From assembly GCA_029263395.1 (NCBI GenBank), contig JAJCXO010000154.1, forward strand, positions 1 to 64,000: 64,000 nt of DNA. The letters are read 5' to 3'. Source of the DNA: Acidobacteriota bacterium (lineage in GTDB: Bacteria > Acidobacteriota > Thermoanaerobaculia > Multivoradales > J023). This document shows, in pieces, positions 53,028 to 61,655 of this stretch (within the stretch, counting starts at the first letter, position 1; each line of letters starts with the position of its first letter). The notes under the pieces are model-generated. The model saw only the letters and a list, made by a program, of their open reading frames with translations, made no database searches and was not told the DNA's origin. The position numbers and the translations under genes are program-made.

Positions 53028-55661
53028 CTAGGGAGCGAGCCCCGCGCCAAGCTCAAATCGAGGCTGGGGCTTGAGCTCGAAGCCCGGCGTTCCTTCGGTG
53101 ACGACGAGCAGGCTGTTGATCGGTACGTCGGCGAGTTCCTGGCGCCGGTGGGTTGGCGGCTTGACGGCTTGCGATTCGACGTCGGGGAGAGTGTTGTTTC
53201 GGCCGACGGGCCAGGCGATTTCGATGGTTAGGATCTTGGTGTTGCGGCCCAGGCCGATATGTTGCCTCAGCGGTGAGGCGCCGAACGAGCCACCACTGGT
53301 GACCCAGCGGACGCGTTGCGTCTGGCGACCATCCTCGTCCAGGACAACGCGGATCCGGGCACCAATGGCAGAGCGGTTGTTTTGCTTGCCGACCAGCTCG
53401 ATTGTAATCCAATCATTCCCGTGGCCCGGGTTTTGGAACAGGGCGCTGGGGTATTTGTCGCCCAGAAAGGCGCCGCCCATGTTGGCCAGGATGTCTTGAT
53501 CACCGTCGTTGTCCAGATCTGCGAACGAGACGCCGTGCCCTTTCTGCAGGTGGCCGGTACCGGTTGCGGTTGTGACGTCGACGAATTTCTGCCCCTGCTG
53601 ATTCAAGAACATGCGATTGGGCACTACCATGCCGTAGGACGGTGCTCCGGTGCCAAGATAAAGATCGAGGTAACCGTCGTTGTCGAGATCGCCAAAGTTG
53701 GCGCCCATGGTCGGGATCATGCGGGCCATGCCAAGCGCGGTGGTGGCGTCTTCAAAGGTACCGTCACCCCGGTTGCGATAGATGCGTAGCGTCTCACCCT
53801 GGGGAGTCTGGCCGAGGTATTCACGGGCGACCTCGTCAACAGTCTGTAGAAAGGTGAACACAACAAGGTCTTGCCAGCCGTCGTTGTCGTAGTCCCAGAA
53901 CCAGGTAGCGAAGCTGTAGGTGGGCTTGCTCACCCCATGCGCTCGAGCCACCTCGTCGAATCGGCCATCGCCACGATTGACGAACAGCAGATTGCGGTCA
54001 CCAAAGTTAGAGACGTAAAGGTCCGGTCGACCGTCGTTGTTGATGTCACCCCAGGTTGCGCCTTTGGTCAGCGAACGGAAGCGTAAGCCAGCTTGGGTGG
54101 TCACGTCTTCGAAGGTGCCGTCCCCCCGACTCCGGAACAGTTGGCTGAACGACATTTCGTGGCCGACAAAGAGGTCGAGCCAGCCGTCGCCGTCATAGTC
54201 CGCCCAGGCCGCGGTCTGGGTACGGTGGGCCGGGCCGCCGAGTCCAGCCTGGGTGGTGACATCTTCGAATCGCACGCCACCGTTGACCGTCGGTTGGTTG
54301 CGCAACAGGGAGTCACGGATTGCGGTTTCCCAACCTCCTCGCATGACGTACAAGTCAAGCCGGCCATCGTTGTCATAGTCGACCTGAGTGACGTTCAGGC
54401 CGCCGAGTTGGTCACCCAGCCCGGCGGCCTCGGTGACTTCGCTGAAGGTGCCGTCGCCGCTGTTGCGATAGAGACGCAGGGGTTCGCAAGGGTCACGGCT
54501 GGAGAGGACCACGTCGAGCAAACCGTCGTCGTCGAAGTCGTCGGTGACGCTGCCTCCGGCGTTGTCTGAAGTGGCGACGCCTGCCGTGCCGGCAACATCC
54601 CAGAATCGCCCCGGGTCAGCCGCCGAGGTGAACGAGTCTGGGCCGATCCGAAAGCGCTCTGCCACTCCGTCGGGGTAGGTGCCGATCGTCATGGCGGCGA
54701 CGTTGAGCAGCCATCGCACCTCGAGATCGGTCGGATGCCGGTTGAGGTAACGAGTGAAGTGCTCGACGGCCCGCTGGGCGCCGTCGCCGACGCGATGCTG
54801 CGCCGCCTCGCTCAGCGGGAAAAGGCACATCTCGCGGTGACGGTGCGGGTGTTGCGTCTGCCCCGCTGCGGGGTGCGGGTGTTGCGTTTGCCCAGGACTG
54901 TGAAAACAATTGTCGACCTCGCCGCGGCGCAGCTCGAGGATGCCAAGGACTTGGTGCATGATGTCGCGGTAACTCTTCTGTCCGGCCGGGGCCTCGGTTG
55001 GTAGCCGTTGAACGAGGCTATCGACCGCCTTGATCGCCTCGGCCATCTCACCTTTCAGGGAGAGCACACTGGTGAGCTCAGCGTAAGCCGGGATGACATC
55101 ACTGGGATGGGCTCCCGGGGCCAGCGCGACAACCTGTGCCCGAGCCGCCTGAAGCCTATCGTCGATCAGTCGTGTTTTGGAGGCGCAGATGGCGGCCAGA
55201 TCTTCGGTATCGACATCGATCTCGAGGCTCAGCAGCTTGGGATCCGTTGGTCCCAGCGACAGCTTGGCCCAGATCGCCTCCGAGTCCTCGGCATACGCCG
55301 TCTCTCCCAGGAGTGCTGGAGGTCCGGTGGGCAGGAGGCGAGCCACCAGGTACTGGCCACCACCGCCGGTCAGCAACTCGGGTTCCCCAGGCTGCGCGTC
55401 TTCCAAGACTGTTTTCAAACTGGGATTGAGCTCGGACCAACCGAAGCGGCCGACGTAGGAGGTTTCGGGGATCAGCAGCTGGTCGATGAAGAAGCCGGTT
55501 CGCATCGCCCTCGCCACCACCTGGGCTTGGTGCTCGGATTTGGCGAGGACCAATTCCACGGTGCGCTCGGCATCCAGCGTGCGCTCCGCGGCATGGATCG
55601 GCACCCATCCAGCGAAGGCAACCAGGAGGACAATACCTGCCCGAGCAATCAACCGAATCAT
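53028..55661 (-). CDS. CRTAC1-like secreted FG-GAP/VCBS protein with ASPIC/UnbV C-terminus
   Basis: This 877-residue protein has a signal peptide (~1-24) and an N-terminal helical part (~25-260). Seven or more FG-GAP-like blades follow, with calcium-binding motifs such as DDFDDDGLLDVVLSS, DYDNDGRLDLYV, DYDGDGWLDLFVG and DLDNDGYLDLYLG. The C-terminal ASPIC/UnbV-like domain (~770-850) includes TIELVGKQNNRSAIGARIRV and RWVTSGGSFGASP. The propeller probably sits at the cell surface. A 30-bp tandem duplication at 54845-54896 inserts two copies of GQTQHPH where related proteins have a short Cys-containing loop. The FkbM methyltransferase ends 2 bp before this start. Confidence 0.88.
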   Translation of the reverse strand: MIRLIARAGIVLLVAFAGWVPIHAAERTLDAERTVELVLAKSEHQAQVVARAMRTGFFIDQLLIPETSYVGRFGWSELNPSLKTVLEDAQPGEPELLTGGGGQYLVARLLPTGPPALLGETAYAEDSEAIWAKLSLGPTDPKLLSLEIDVDTEDLAAICASKTRLIDDRLQAARAQVVALAPGAHPSDVIPAYAELTSVLSLKGEMAEAIKAVDSLVQRLPTEAPAGQKSYRDIMHQVLGILELRRGEVDNCFHSPGQTQHPHPAAGQTQHPHRHREMCLFPLSEAAQHRVGDGAQRAVEHFTRYLNRHPTDLEVRWLLNVAAMTIGTYPDGVAERFRIGPDSFTSAADPGRFWDVAGTAGVATSDNAGGSVTDDFDDDGLLDVVLSSRDPCEPLRLYRNSGDGTFSEVTEAAGLGDQLGGLNVTQVDYDNDGRLDLYVMRGGWETAIRDSLLRNQPTVNGGVRFEDVTTQAGLGGPAHRTQTAAWADYDGDGWLDLFVGHEMSFSQLFRSRGDGTFEDVTTQAGLRFRSLTKGATWGDINNDGRPDLYVSNFGDRNLLFVNRGDGRFDEVARAHGVSKPTYSFATWFWDYDNDGWQDLVVFTFLQTVDEVAREYLGQTPQGETLRIYRNRGDGTFEDATTALGMARMIPTMGANFGDLDNDGYLDLYLGTGAPSYGMVVPNRMFLNQQGQKFVDVTTATGTGHLQKGHGVSFADLDNDGDQDILANMGGAFLGDKYPSALFQNPGHGNDWITIELVGKQNNRSAIGARIRVVLDEDGRQTQRVRWVTSGGSFGASPLRQHIGLGRNTKILTIEIAWPVGRNNTLPDVESQAVKPPTHRRQELADVPINSLLVVTEGTPGFELKPQPRFELGAGLAP
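54845..54896. repeat. 30-bp tandem duplication inside the CRTAC1-like gene
   Basis: GCGGGTGTTGCGT at 54845 and again at 54875 begin two copies of a 30-bp unit; the copy junction includes the palindrome CCCCGCTGCGGGG. It keeps the reading frame (10 codons). Confidence 0.75.
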
Positions 55662-55663
55662 CT

Positions 55664-56575
55664 TCAGACCTGCTGACCGAGGACTTCGTATTGTGGTGCG
55701 CTCTCGAGGCGGTCCGCAACGAACGACCGGTCGCGCACGAAGAGAGTGTTGTCAGAGTTGGGATTGGTACCTTCGATCTGAGTCAGAACGCGGGTCATCG
55801 GATCGTAGGAGCAGGTTTCGAAGCCGAGATCTTGCATCATCTGGAGGGTTTTGGACTCGTCGAAGCCATAACGACTGCCGCTGCCATTGAGCTCCAGAAT
55901 CACGGAGTGTAGGGCGGGATGACTCAATGTCTTAGTTGCCCCTTCGAGCACCGGGGTCTCGTAACCCTCGACATCAATTTTGATCAGCAGGGGCGGCGAG
56001 TCCTGGTCCAGGATCGAGTCCTGTTCTAAGACCGTGTCTAACGTCGAAACCTCGACGCAGATGCTGTCATCAGTCGGTTCGTCCGAGGCGAGCACGTGAT
56101 TGGTCGTATCGCTGCGGCTGGTGAAATTGATTTGCCCCGGCTTTTGGCTCAGGCCGATATTGAGACACGTGATCCGGTCGTCCATTCGATTGAGGCGTAC
56201 ATTGTCGACCAGCCGGTTGTAAGTGCTCGGGACCGGTTCGAAGGCATACCCTCGAGTGCCGACGACGGCACCGGCGAGCATCGTATAGGAGCCGACATTG
56301 GCGCCAACGTCGATGAACAGATCCTCCGGTCTCGACACATGGAGCAAGAACGCCATGTCTTGAAACTCTTGGAGGCCAGTGTAGATGTTGCCCGTCAAGC
56401 CGGTTTCGCCGTTGCGGACCAAGAACCTGGCGCCGCCAATCCAGTCGTAAACCGTTGCTCCCGGCGCCAACCGGCTCGCGATCTGCCACTTGGCAAAACG
56501 AGCGATCGCAGCGAGCTGGTGGTCTCGATTGAGCGGGTGGCGGGTGATGAACTTCAGCGAGCGTAGGAGTGTCAT
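55664..56575 (-). CDS. FkbM-family SAM-dependent methyltransferase
   Basis: The 303-residue enzyme has the FkbM-type methyltransferase core: SAM motif FIDVGANVGSYT, acidic ribose ligand in YAFEPVPSTYNRL, and motif LLIKIDVEGYETPVLEGA near the active site. FkbM proteins O-methylate sugars or polyketides. The gene ends 2 bp upstream of the CRTAC1-like start, so the two are co-transcribed. Modification of a glycan linked to that surface protein is possible (inference). The N-terminal ~50 residues are helical and unassigned. Confidence 0.85.
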   Translation of the reverse strand: MTLLRSLKFITRHPLNRDHQLAAIARFAKWQIASRLAPGATVYDWIGGARFLVRNGETGLTGNIYTGLQEFQDMAFLLHVSRPEDLFIDVGANVGSYTMLAGAVVGTRGYAFEPVPSTYNRLVDNVRLNRMDDRITCLNIGLSQKPGQINFTSRSDTTNHVLASDEPTDDSICVEVSTLDTVLEQDSILDQDSPPLLIKIDVEGYETPVLEGATKTLSHPALHSVILELNGSGSRYGFDESKTLQMMQDLGFETCSYDPMTRVLTQIEGTNPNSDNTLFVRDRSFVADRLESAPQYEVLGQQV

Positions 56576-56797
56576 GGCTTAGGGGGTAGGTTAGCCCAAA
56601 ACCGGGTTTAGTCAGCCGTAATGATTTCCTCGCCAAAGGCTGTGGGAACAACCGCGAGTTGCGCCGGGAAGTGGAGTCGTTGCTACCGACCAACACTCAA
56701 ACCAGGAAAAGCTTCCGCCCGGACACCCAGAGTTGCAATGGCGACGGAGGCTTTGGCCGGGCTCTGAGCAGCGGATCCGAAGGGGTACTGCGAGGAC

Positions 56798-57295
56798 TTA
56801 CGACTCGAAGTGCTGTTCGTAGGCGACGATCAATGAGTCGATGTTGGTTCGGATGTCTTGCAGAGGTTCGATCTCGGTTTGGGTCTTCAGCTCTTCGACT
56901 TTCGGCAGCAAGGCGGCGAGGAAGAGGTGCAGTTGATCATGGGCCGGACCCGTCATGGTGCACCCTTGTATCAGCGACTTCAGCTCCTCGTTGAGCTTGT
57001 CTGCCAAAGCCCGTGCGTCGTCTACCGATTGCAGAGGCTCTGAGCCTGCCATCAGCTCGGCAAGTTTCTGAGCCGAGAGGCGAGTATGGTCGTCGACCGG
57101 CCACTTCTGGCCGTCATTCAGTTGTAGCTGGAGACCATACGAGTGCGTCTCGTGATCCGCTCCTTGAGCGGCGTGATCCGCTCCTTGAGCGTCGTGGCCG
57201 GACGCGTGGTCATCGTGCCCCTCGGGGTGATGGCCACAACCGGCCATTATTAGCAGGGAACAAATTAAGGCAGCGAGTGTGATGGAACGGCTCAT
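56798..57295 (-). CDS. His-rich lipoprotein of unknown function
   Basis: This 165-residue protein starts with a lipoprotein signal (LICSLLIMAGC, lipid Cys at residue 20). A His/Asp-rich segment follows (GHHPEGHDDHASGHD and a duplicated AQGADH), then a helical domain (~55-165) with LQLNDGQKWPVDDHTR, which I cannot name. The His run could bind Zn, Ni or Cu. It is partly built from a 21-bp tandem repeat at 57151-57192, so its length may vary between strains. It is probably tethered to a membrane facing the periplasm. It appears monocistronic. Confidence 0.7.
   Translation of the reverse strand: MSRSITLAALICSLLIMAGCGHHPEGHDDHASGHDAQGADHAAQGADHETHSYGLQLQLNDGQKWPVDDHTRLSAQKLAELMAGSEPLQSVDDARALADKLNEELKSLIQGCTMTGPAHDQLHLFLAALLPKVEELKTQTEIEPLQDIRTNIDSLIVAYEQHFES
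57151..57192. repeat. 21-bp tandem repeat in the lipoprotein gene
   Basis: CGTGATCCGCTCCTTGAGCG at 57151-57170 and again at 57172-57191, encoding two AQGADH-type heptads. Confidence 0.8.
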
Positions 57296-57535
57296 TCTTT
57301 TTCGACTCCTTCGGCAGGGTAGCTCAGCTATGATTCGAGCACATCATACCCGACTCCATTCCGACCGAGGGTCGGGCAAGAACTTGGCTGGGATCTAATT
57401 GGATCCCAGCTACAAACGCATCGAGAGCTCGGTCGATCTTGTGGGCTGCGCCGCAGCTCCAGAACTCGCCGGGTCTGTTACGAGAAGCCTAAGCCCTTTT
57501 GGTGCTATCGGATACGAGATGCGAACAGGTGCGAA

Positions 57536-57578
57536 GCTCAAACATGCTCGCTGCTTGCTCGCTCCACAAGACCTCCCT
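57536..57578 (+). repeat. Dispersed intergenic repeat, copy 2
   Basis: GCTCAAACATGCTCGCTGCT, then TGCTCGCTCCACAAG and ACCTCCCTCG. It matches copy 1 at 52951-52993 in order and sense. Confidence 0.55.
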
Positions 57579-57593
57579 CGCTGAGTCGAAAAT

Positions 57594-57620
57594 GGCAAAA
57601 CGAGACGGGATCTAGCTAGA
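57594..57620 (+). promoter_or_regulatory. Promoter-like element upstream of the phosphodiesterase gene
   Basis: GGCAAAA (57594-57600), 8 bp, GATCTAG (57609-57615) and TAGACT (57615-57620). It shares the 13-nt AGACGGGATCTAG with the element at 28898-28918 and the GGCAAAA ... GATCTAG layout with the arsI element. Confidence 0.45.
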
Positions 57621-57671
57621 CTTGGCCGCCAGTGTCGGCTGGCGACAATGGATCTTCTCGGAGGAGTACGC

Positions 57672-58172
57672 ATGCAATTCGGCGTGTTTTCTGACGTTCA
57701 CGACAACCTGGGTAATCTCCGTGCTCTATTGAAGTCTTTTGAAGAGCATTCCGTCGATACCCTGCTGTTCCTTGGCGACTTCTGTTCCCCGATACCGGCT
57801 CGATTGATGAACGACTATCCTGGGACGATCCACTGCGTCTTCGGCAACGGTGACGGGGATCGTTTTGCGATCCAGAAGTTGTCCTTGTCCGGGCAAAGCA
57901 GTCTTGTCCTACATGGAGAACATGCTGAACTCGAACTGGGCGAACGCAAAATCGCACTAACTCACTATCCACTGTATGGGCAAGCCTTGGCGCGAACCGG
58001 TGACTATGCAGCGGTGTTCTACGGTCACACGCATCAGCAGTCTGCGCAACGCTTCGGCAACTGCCTTCTGCTCAATCCGGGGGACATTCTTGGTCTGAAT
58101 TCTGCGCCGAGTTATGCACTCTACGATGCAACTGAAAATGATGCCGTGATCCATTCGTTGGGTGGCGAATGA
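57672..58172 (+). CDS. YfcE/MJ0936-type metallophosphoesterase
   Basis: This 166-residue phosphodiesterase has the small calcineurin-like fold. Dinuclear metal ligands are in FGVFSDVHDN, LLFLGDF, VFGNGDG, ALTHYP and FYGHTHQQ, all in the standard order, so it should hydrolyse phosphodiesters; the physiological substrate of this subfamily is unknown. GDFCSP replaces the commoner GDxxD variation. ATG 57672 follows GGAGGAG. A DUF2378-like gene follows after 112 bp in the same direction. Confidence 0.88.
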   Translation: MQFGVFSDVHDNLGNLRALLKSFEEHSVDTLLFLGDFCSPIPARLMNDYPGTIHCVFGNGDGDRFAIQKLSLSGQSSLVLHGEHAELELGERKIALTHYPLYGQALARTGDYAAVFYGHTHQQSAQRFGNCLLLNPGDILGLNSAPSYALYDATENDAVIHSLGGE

Positions 58173-58284
58173 GTTGCGGTCAGGAGTCTCCGCTAAGGTC
58201 CCTGATTTCTGTAGTATAGGCCCTTAACTTCTGCATCAGAACGTGGAGCGGGGGCTCGTGGGCCGTAGAGTGGAGGCTCAAACG

Positions 58285-58863
58285 GTGGCGATGGTGCAAA
58301 TCAGCGGACGGGCGCTGCTTGGTGTGATCAAGTACTCGAAGGTGTTGGCTGGCCCTGACGGGCCCGGGGTCCTTGTATCCAACCTGGCCGAGCACGATCG
58401 CGTAGTCCTCGCCAGCACAATTCGAGGCCGAAAATGGTACCCGTATAGCGTCTACGCGGGCATGCTCGAGACGATCAAGATCTGGCCGGACCTGGGTGAC
58501 AGCGATCCCTTGCTGGACTTTGCCTATTGGGGACTCGAACGGGATGCCGGTTCAGTGCTCAAGATCCTTTCGGTGTTTTCGTCCGTCGAAGGTCTAGTCC
58601 ACCGCGGCTTCGGGTCTTGGGGTAGTTTTTTATGGAGTCGTCACTGCGATGTCGGCGAGGTTTTCCTCGCCGACAGCGGACCCAAAACTGGCACCATGGG
58701 CCTGCGTGGTTTCCCTGAAATCTCAGCTGCTCACTGCTGGCTGGTTAGCGGTTACCTCGAAGCCATGGGCCGGATTATCGGAGCCACCTCATTACGCATG
58801 GAGAAGACGCACTGTGTGCACCGCGGCGACGCGCATTGCGAGTACCGCGGCGACTGGGATTGA
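58285..58863 (+). CDS. DUF2378 (TIGR02265)-like protein
   Basis: The 192-residue product matches the general pattern of the DUF2378 family, expanded in myxobacteria: a first part with GVIKYSKVLAG and KWYPYSVYAGMLETI, a middle with VFSSVEGLVHRGFGSWGSF, and a C-terminus ending THCVHRGDAHCEYRGDW. That ending resembles the Cys-containing tail of V4R-like small-molecule domains. It has no membrane segment. GTG 58285 has TGGAGG 8 nt upstream; GTG 58243 and ATG 58291 are alternatives. A ligand-sensing role is inferred from the V4R resemblance only. Confidence 0.55.
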   Translation: MAMVQISGRALLGVIKYSKVLAGPDGPGVLVSNLAEHDRVVLASTIRGRKWYPYSVYAGMLETIKIWPDLGDSDPLLDFAYWGLERDAGSVLKILSVFSSVEGLVHRGFGSWGSFLWSRHCDVGEVFLADSGPKTGTMGLRGFPEISAAHCWLVSGYLEAMGRIIGATSLRMEKTHCVHRGDAHCEYRGDWD

Positions 58864-58877
58864 TCGCATCGCAGGCC

Positions 58878-59918
58878 TCAAGCGGCGCTGCGCCAACGTG
58901 GACGCTTGGGGAGCTTCACCGGATCGACGGTGGCTTGATCGACCGTGGCTGGGAGTTCGGAATGATCCTGTACGTTTTGCCCGGTGCTTGCTGCCAGCGT
59001 TTGGCTGACGCGGTTCCAGTGGAGAAAGACGACAGCGCCGATCACCAGAGAGGCACCAATCAGGGAGCGCCAGTTCAACGGTTCGCCAACTAGCCAGCCT
59101 AGGAATAGAGCGATGACCGGATTGACGAAGGCGTAGGTTGCAACCGATGCCGCAGTGGTCTCGCGCAAGAGGTAGACGTACGCGGATAGGGCGATGATCG
59201 AGCCGAAAACGATCAGGTAGGCGAAGGCGGCGAGCGAGCGACCGGAAATTGCTGCGACGTCCACTTGCTGCCACTCGCCAGCTGCGGTGGCCACCAAGAT
59301 CAACACCGCTCCGCCACCGATCATCTGTAGAGCGGCGGTCATCCACGGCGAGTCTGGAACTGCTGCGGAACGCGCACGCAGCGATCCCAGGGCCCAGAGA
59401 AAGGTTGCCGTGATCAGCACCGCGGCGCCAACTGGGGCCACCGCACCCTCGGCAGGGCCGATCAAGAGACCAACCCCGAGGAGTCCGAGACCGAGGCCAA
59501 GAATGACTCGCCACCCGGGTCTCGGACCGCCGAAGAACAACGCATCGAGGGTGACCATCCACAGTGGAATGGTCGTCACCAGGAGTGCTGCCAGAGCCGA
59601 CGGTACGGTTTGTTCAGCCCAGGTCACCAGGCCGTTGCCGCCGCACATCATCAGGACTCCCAGAATGGCTGCCGCCCGCCATTGCGACCGGGTCGGCTTG
59701 GCGATGCCACGCCAGCGCAAGATGGCAAACAACAAGCCGCCCGCAATCAAGAAGCGCGAACCTGCCATCAGGAACGGTGGAATAGTTTCGATCGCAAAAC
59801 GAATCACCAGGTAGGTGGAACCCCAGATGATGTAAATCGCAGCAAAGGCAAGCAATACCGGAAGCGTCATCTTGGAGCCCGAGCCGATGGATGGGAGGGT
59901 GGGTTCGATGTTCTTCAT
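58878..59918 (-). CDS. EamA/DMT-family exporter (YedA-like)
   Basis: This 346-residue transporter has ten predicted helices and two EamA halves. The YedA-like signatures IYIIWGSTYLVIRFAIETIP and MAGSRFLIAGGLL are clear at the N-terminus, and ATYAFVNPVIALFLGWLVGE in the second half. Such proteins export amino acids, metabolites or drugs. ATG 59918 is taken; the longer frame runs into the MocR operator. The C-terminal ~40 residues are polar. It diverges from the MocR regulator with the operator between them, so it is probably a regulator target. Confidence 0.88.
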   Translation of the reverse strand: MKNIEPTLPSIGSGSKMTLPVLLAFAAIYIIWGSTYLVIRFAIETIPPFLMAGSRFLIAGGLLFAILRWRGIAKPTRSQWRAAAILGVLMMCGGNGLVTWAEQTVPSALAALLVTTIPLWMVTLDALFFGGPRPGWRVILGLGLGLLGVGLLIGPAEGAVAPVGAAVLITATFLWALGSLRARSAAVPDSPWMTAALQMIGGGAVLILVATAAGEWQQVDVAAISGRSLAAFAYLIVFGSIIALSAYVYLLRETTAASVATYAFVNPVIALFLGWLVGEPLNWRSLIGASLVIGAVVFLHWNRVSQTLAASTGQNVQDHSELPATVDQATVDPVKLPKRPRWRSAA

Positions 59919-59974
59919 GGCTTCAATGTGACAGCTCGCGAAGGCGAACAACAGATACAGAAAACGTGGATTGT

Positions 59975-60003
59975 TTGCATAACAGTTGGTGGTGTCCTAC
60001 ACT
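59975..60003 (+). promoter_or_regulatory. Promoter of the MocR gene
   Basis: TTGCAT (59975-59980), 17 bp, TACACT (59998-60003). Transcription would begin near 60010, at or just before ATG 60013, suggesting a leaderless mRNA; neither ATG has a Shine-Dalgarno site. Confidence 0.55.
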
Positions 60004-60009
60004 GTTATG
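59978..60009. promoter_or_regulatory. MocR operator: 9-bp perfect inverted repeat
   Basis: CATAACAGT (59978-59986) and ACTGTTATG (60001-60009), separated by 14 bp, in the short divergent region. The repeat overlaps the -35/-10 promoter and the first ATG of the regulator gene, so binding would repress or autoregulate it and could control the EamA gene. Confidence 0.78.
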
Positions 60010-61512
60010 GTGATGAGTTCAACGACTTCAACCATTGCCGAGTCCGCAACCGAAGCGCCCCTCTACCGAACCGTTGCCGACGACATCGCCGGTTTGATCG
60101 ACCAGGGGACCCTGGCTCCCGGCGCTCGGATTCCATCGCTGAGGGCAACCAGTCGGCGGTTGCAGGTCAGCGTTACGACAGTGATGGAGGCCTATCGGGT
60201 CCTCGAGGACCGCGGTTTGGTCGAAGTGCGTCCGCAGAGCGGCCACTACGTGCGCCTCGCCGCTGCGGCAGCTCCGCCGGAACCGGTGCGGACGACCACC
60301 TGTCGCCACGCAGCGATACTGGACACCACCGCTTTGATCGAGCTCCTGGCCGAAGAGGCTAGCCAGCCCGGCTTGATGGTGCCTTTTGGAGCTGCGGTAC
60401 CAGCTCCCGACTTTCTGCCGATCAGTCGACTCAACACCTTACTTTCGCGAGCCGTGCGCCGCGAACCGATCGCCTGCCAGTCTTACGACACGATCCCGGG
60501 GCGACCGGAGCTCCGCCACGAGATTGCACGCCTGGCCTTGTCCGCGGGCTGCACGCTGACCGCCAACGACTTGATCATCACCACCGGTGCTCAAGAAGCA
60601 ATTTCCTTGGCCTTGCGGGCGGTGACCCTACCCGGAGATACCGTGGCGATCGAAACGCCGACTTACCACGGCTTCCTGCAGGTTTTGGAGAGCCTGCATC
60701 TCAAGGCTTTTGAGGTGGCGACGGATCCGCGCGAAGGTATGTGTCTCGACGCGCTTGCTGACGCCTTGAAGACGCAGCAATTGGCGGCGGTTTTGATGGT
60801 GCCGAACTTTGGCAATCCCCTTGGCCATCGTATGCCGGACGGGGATCGTCGTCGCCTCGCCGCGATGTTACGCAGTGCAGGTGTGCCGTTGATCGAAGAC
60901 GACACCTATGGTGAGTTGGCGCATGAGGGGCCGCGGCCGCTGAACGTTCAGTCGTTTGACCACGAGTTGTCGAACGGTCGTGCCGACGACAGCAATGTCC
61001 TGTTGCTGTCGTCGTTCACCAAAATCTTGGCGCCCGGCCTGCGGATCGGCTGGATTGCTCCCGGGCGTTTCCGAAGGCAGGTCATCCAGCAGAAGGTTGC
61101 GACCACCATGGCGACCGCCACACCCACGCAGCTAGCGATTGCTGACTACTTGGCCGGTGGTGGGATGGAGCGCCATCTGCGTCGACTGCGTCGTAGCTTC
61201 AAAGATCTGGTCACCCGGATGATCTCGGAGATCGGCGAGTCGTTCCCGGCCGGCACCTGCGTCACGCGACCGACCGGCGGCTACTTGTTGTGGGTCGAAA
61301 TGCCGGCCGAGGTGGATGCCTTTGCACTCCACCGAGCCGCGTTGGCGGAGGGCATCAGCATCGTACCGGGGCCGATTCTGTCGGCATCCGGGCGTTATCG
61401 GAATTGCCTGCGACTCAATTGTGCCGTGCCCTGGTCGCCAACGGTGGCGGCTGCCTTGCGTCGGCTCGGCGAGTTGGCGACAGCGATGAACTCGGCGACG
61501 CGGTCGCCGTAG
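60007..61512 (+). CDS. MocR/PdxR-type GntR regulator with aminotransferase domain
   Basis: The 501-residue protein has an N-terminal GntR winged HTH (~20-88, PLYRTVADDIAGLIDQG and RLQVSVTTVMEAYRVLEDRG) and a C-terminal class I aminotransferase-like domain (~125-490). In the latter, TGAQEAISLALRA, the Asp of LIEDDTYGEL and the PLP lysine in LSSFTKILAPGLRIGW are intact. MocR proteins sense PLP or amino compounds. ATG 60007 lies inside the operator; ATG 60013 is equally possible. It is flanked by two EamA exporters, its likely targets. Confidence 0.9.
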   Translation: MVMSSTTSTIAESATEAPLYRTVADDIAGLIDQGTLAPGARIPSLRATSRRLQVSVTTVMEAYRVLEDRGLVEVRPQSGHYVRLAAAAAPPEPVRTTTCRHAAILDTTALIELLAEEASQPGLMVPFGAAVPAPDFLPISRLNTLLSRAVRREPIACQSYDTIPGRPELRHEIARLALSAGCTLTANDLIITTGAQEAISLALRAVTLPGDTVAIETPTYHGFLQVLESLHLKAFEVATDPREGMCLDALADALKTQQLAAVLMVPNFGNPLGHRMPDGDRRRLAAMLRSAGVPLIEDDTYGELAHEGPRPLNVQSFDHELSNGRADDSNVLLLSSFTKILAPGLRIGWIAPGRFRRQVIQQKVATTMATATPTQLAIADYLAGGGMERHLRRLRRSFKDLVTRMISEIGESFPAGTCVTRPTGGYLLWVEMPAEVDAFALHRAALAEGISIVPGPILSASGRYRNCLRLNCAVPWSPTVAAALRRLGELATAMNSATRSP

Positions 61513-61655
61513 ATCGTCGCCTGGCAGCAAGAGCCAGCCGGCTTGAACGGTCATTCAATACGAAGGTTCGGCATAGGACAGCTTGGCGCGATTGTTGCGG
61601 AAGTTGACGAAAATGCCACTTGTCTCGAAGGCCTTTCACAGCCATCCTAGGTCCC

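Larger units (their letters stand above)
57296..57671. other. Intergenic region with dispersed repeat and promoter-like element
   Basis: This 376-bp region between divergent genes has no supported CDS. It contains AAACGCATCGAGAGCTC at about 57414, also found near 7850 after the decarboxylase gene; repeat copy 2; and the promoter-like element at 57594-57620. Confidence 0.5.

Noticed and set aside
57312-57372. tRNA-like opening GGGTAGCTCAGC
   Set aside because: The following sequence does not form the anticodon and T arms; no CCA-ready acceptor stem is present.
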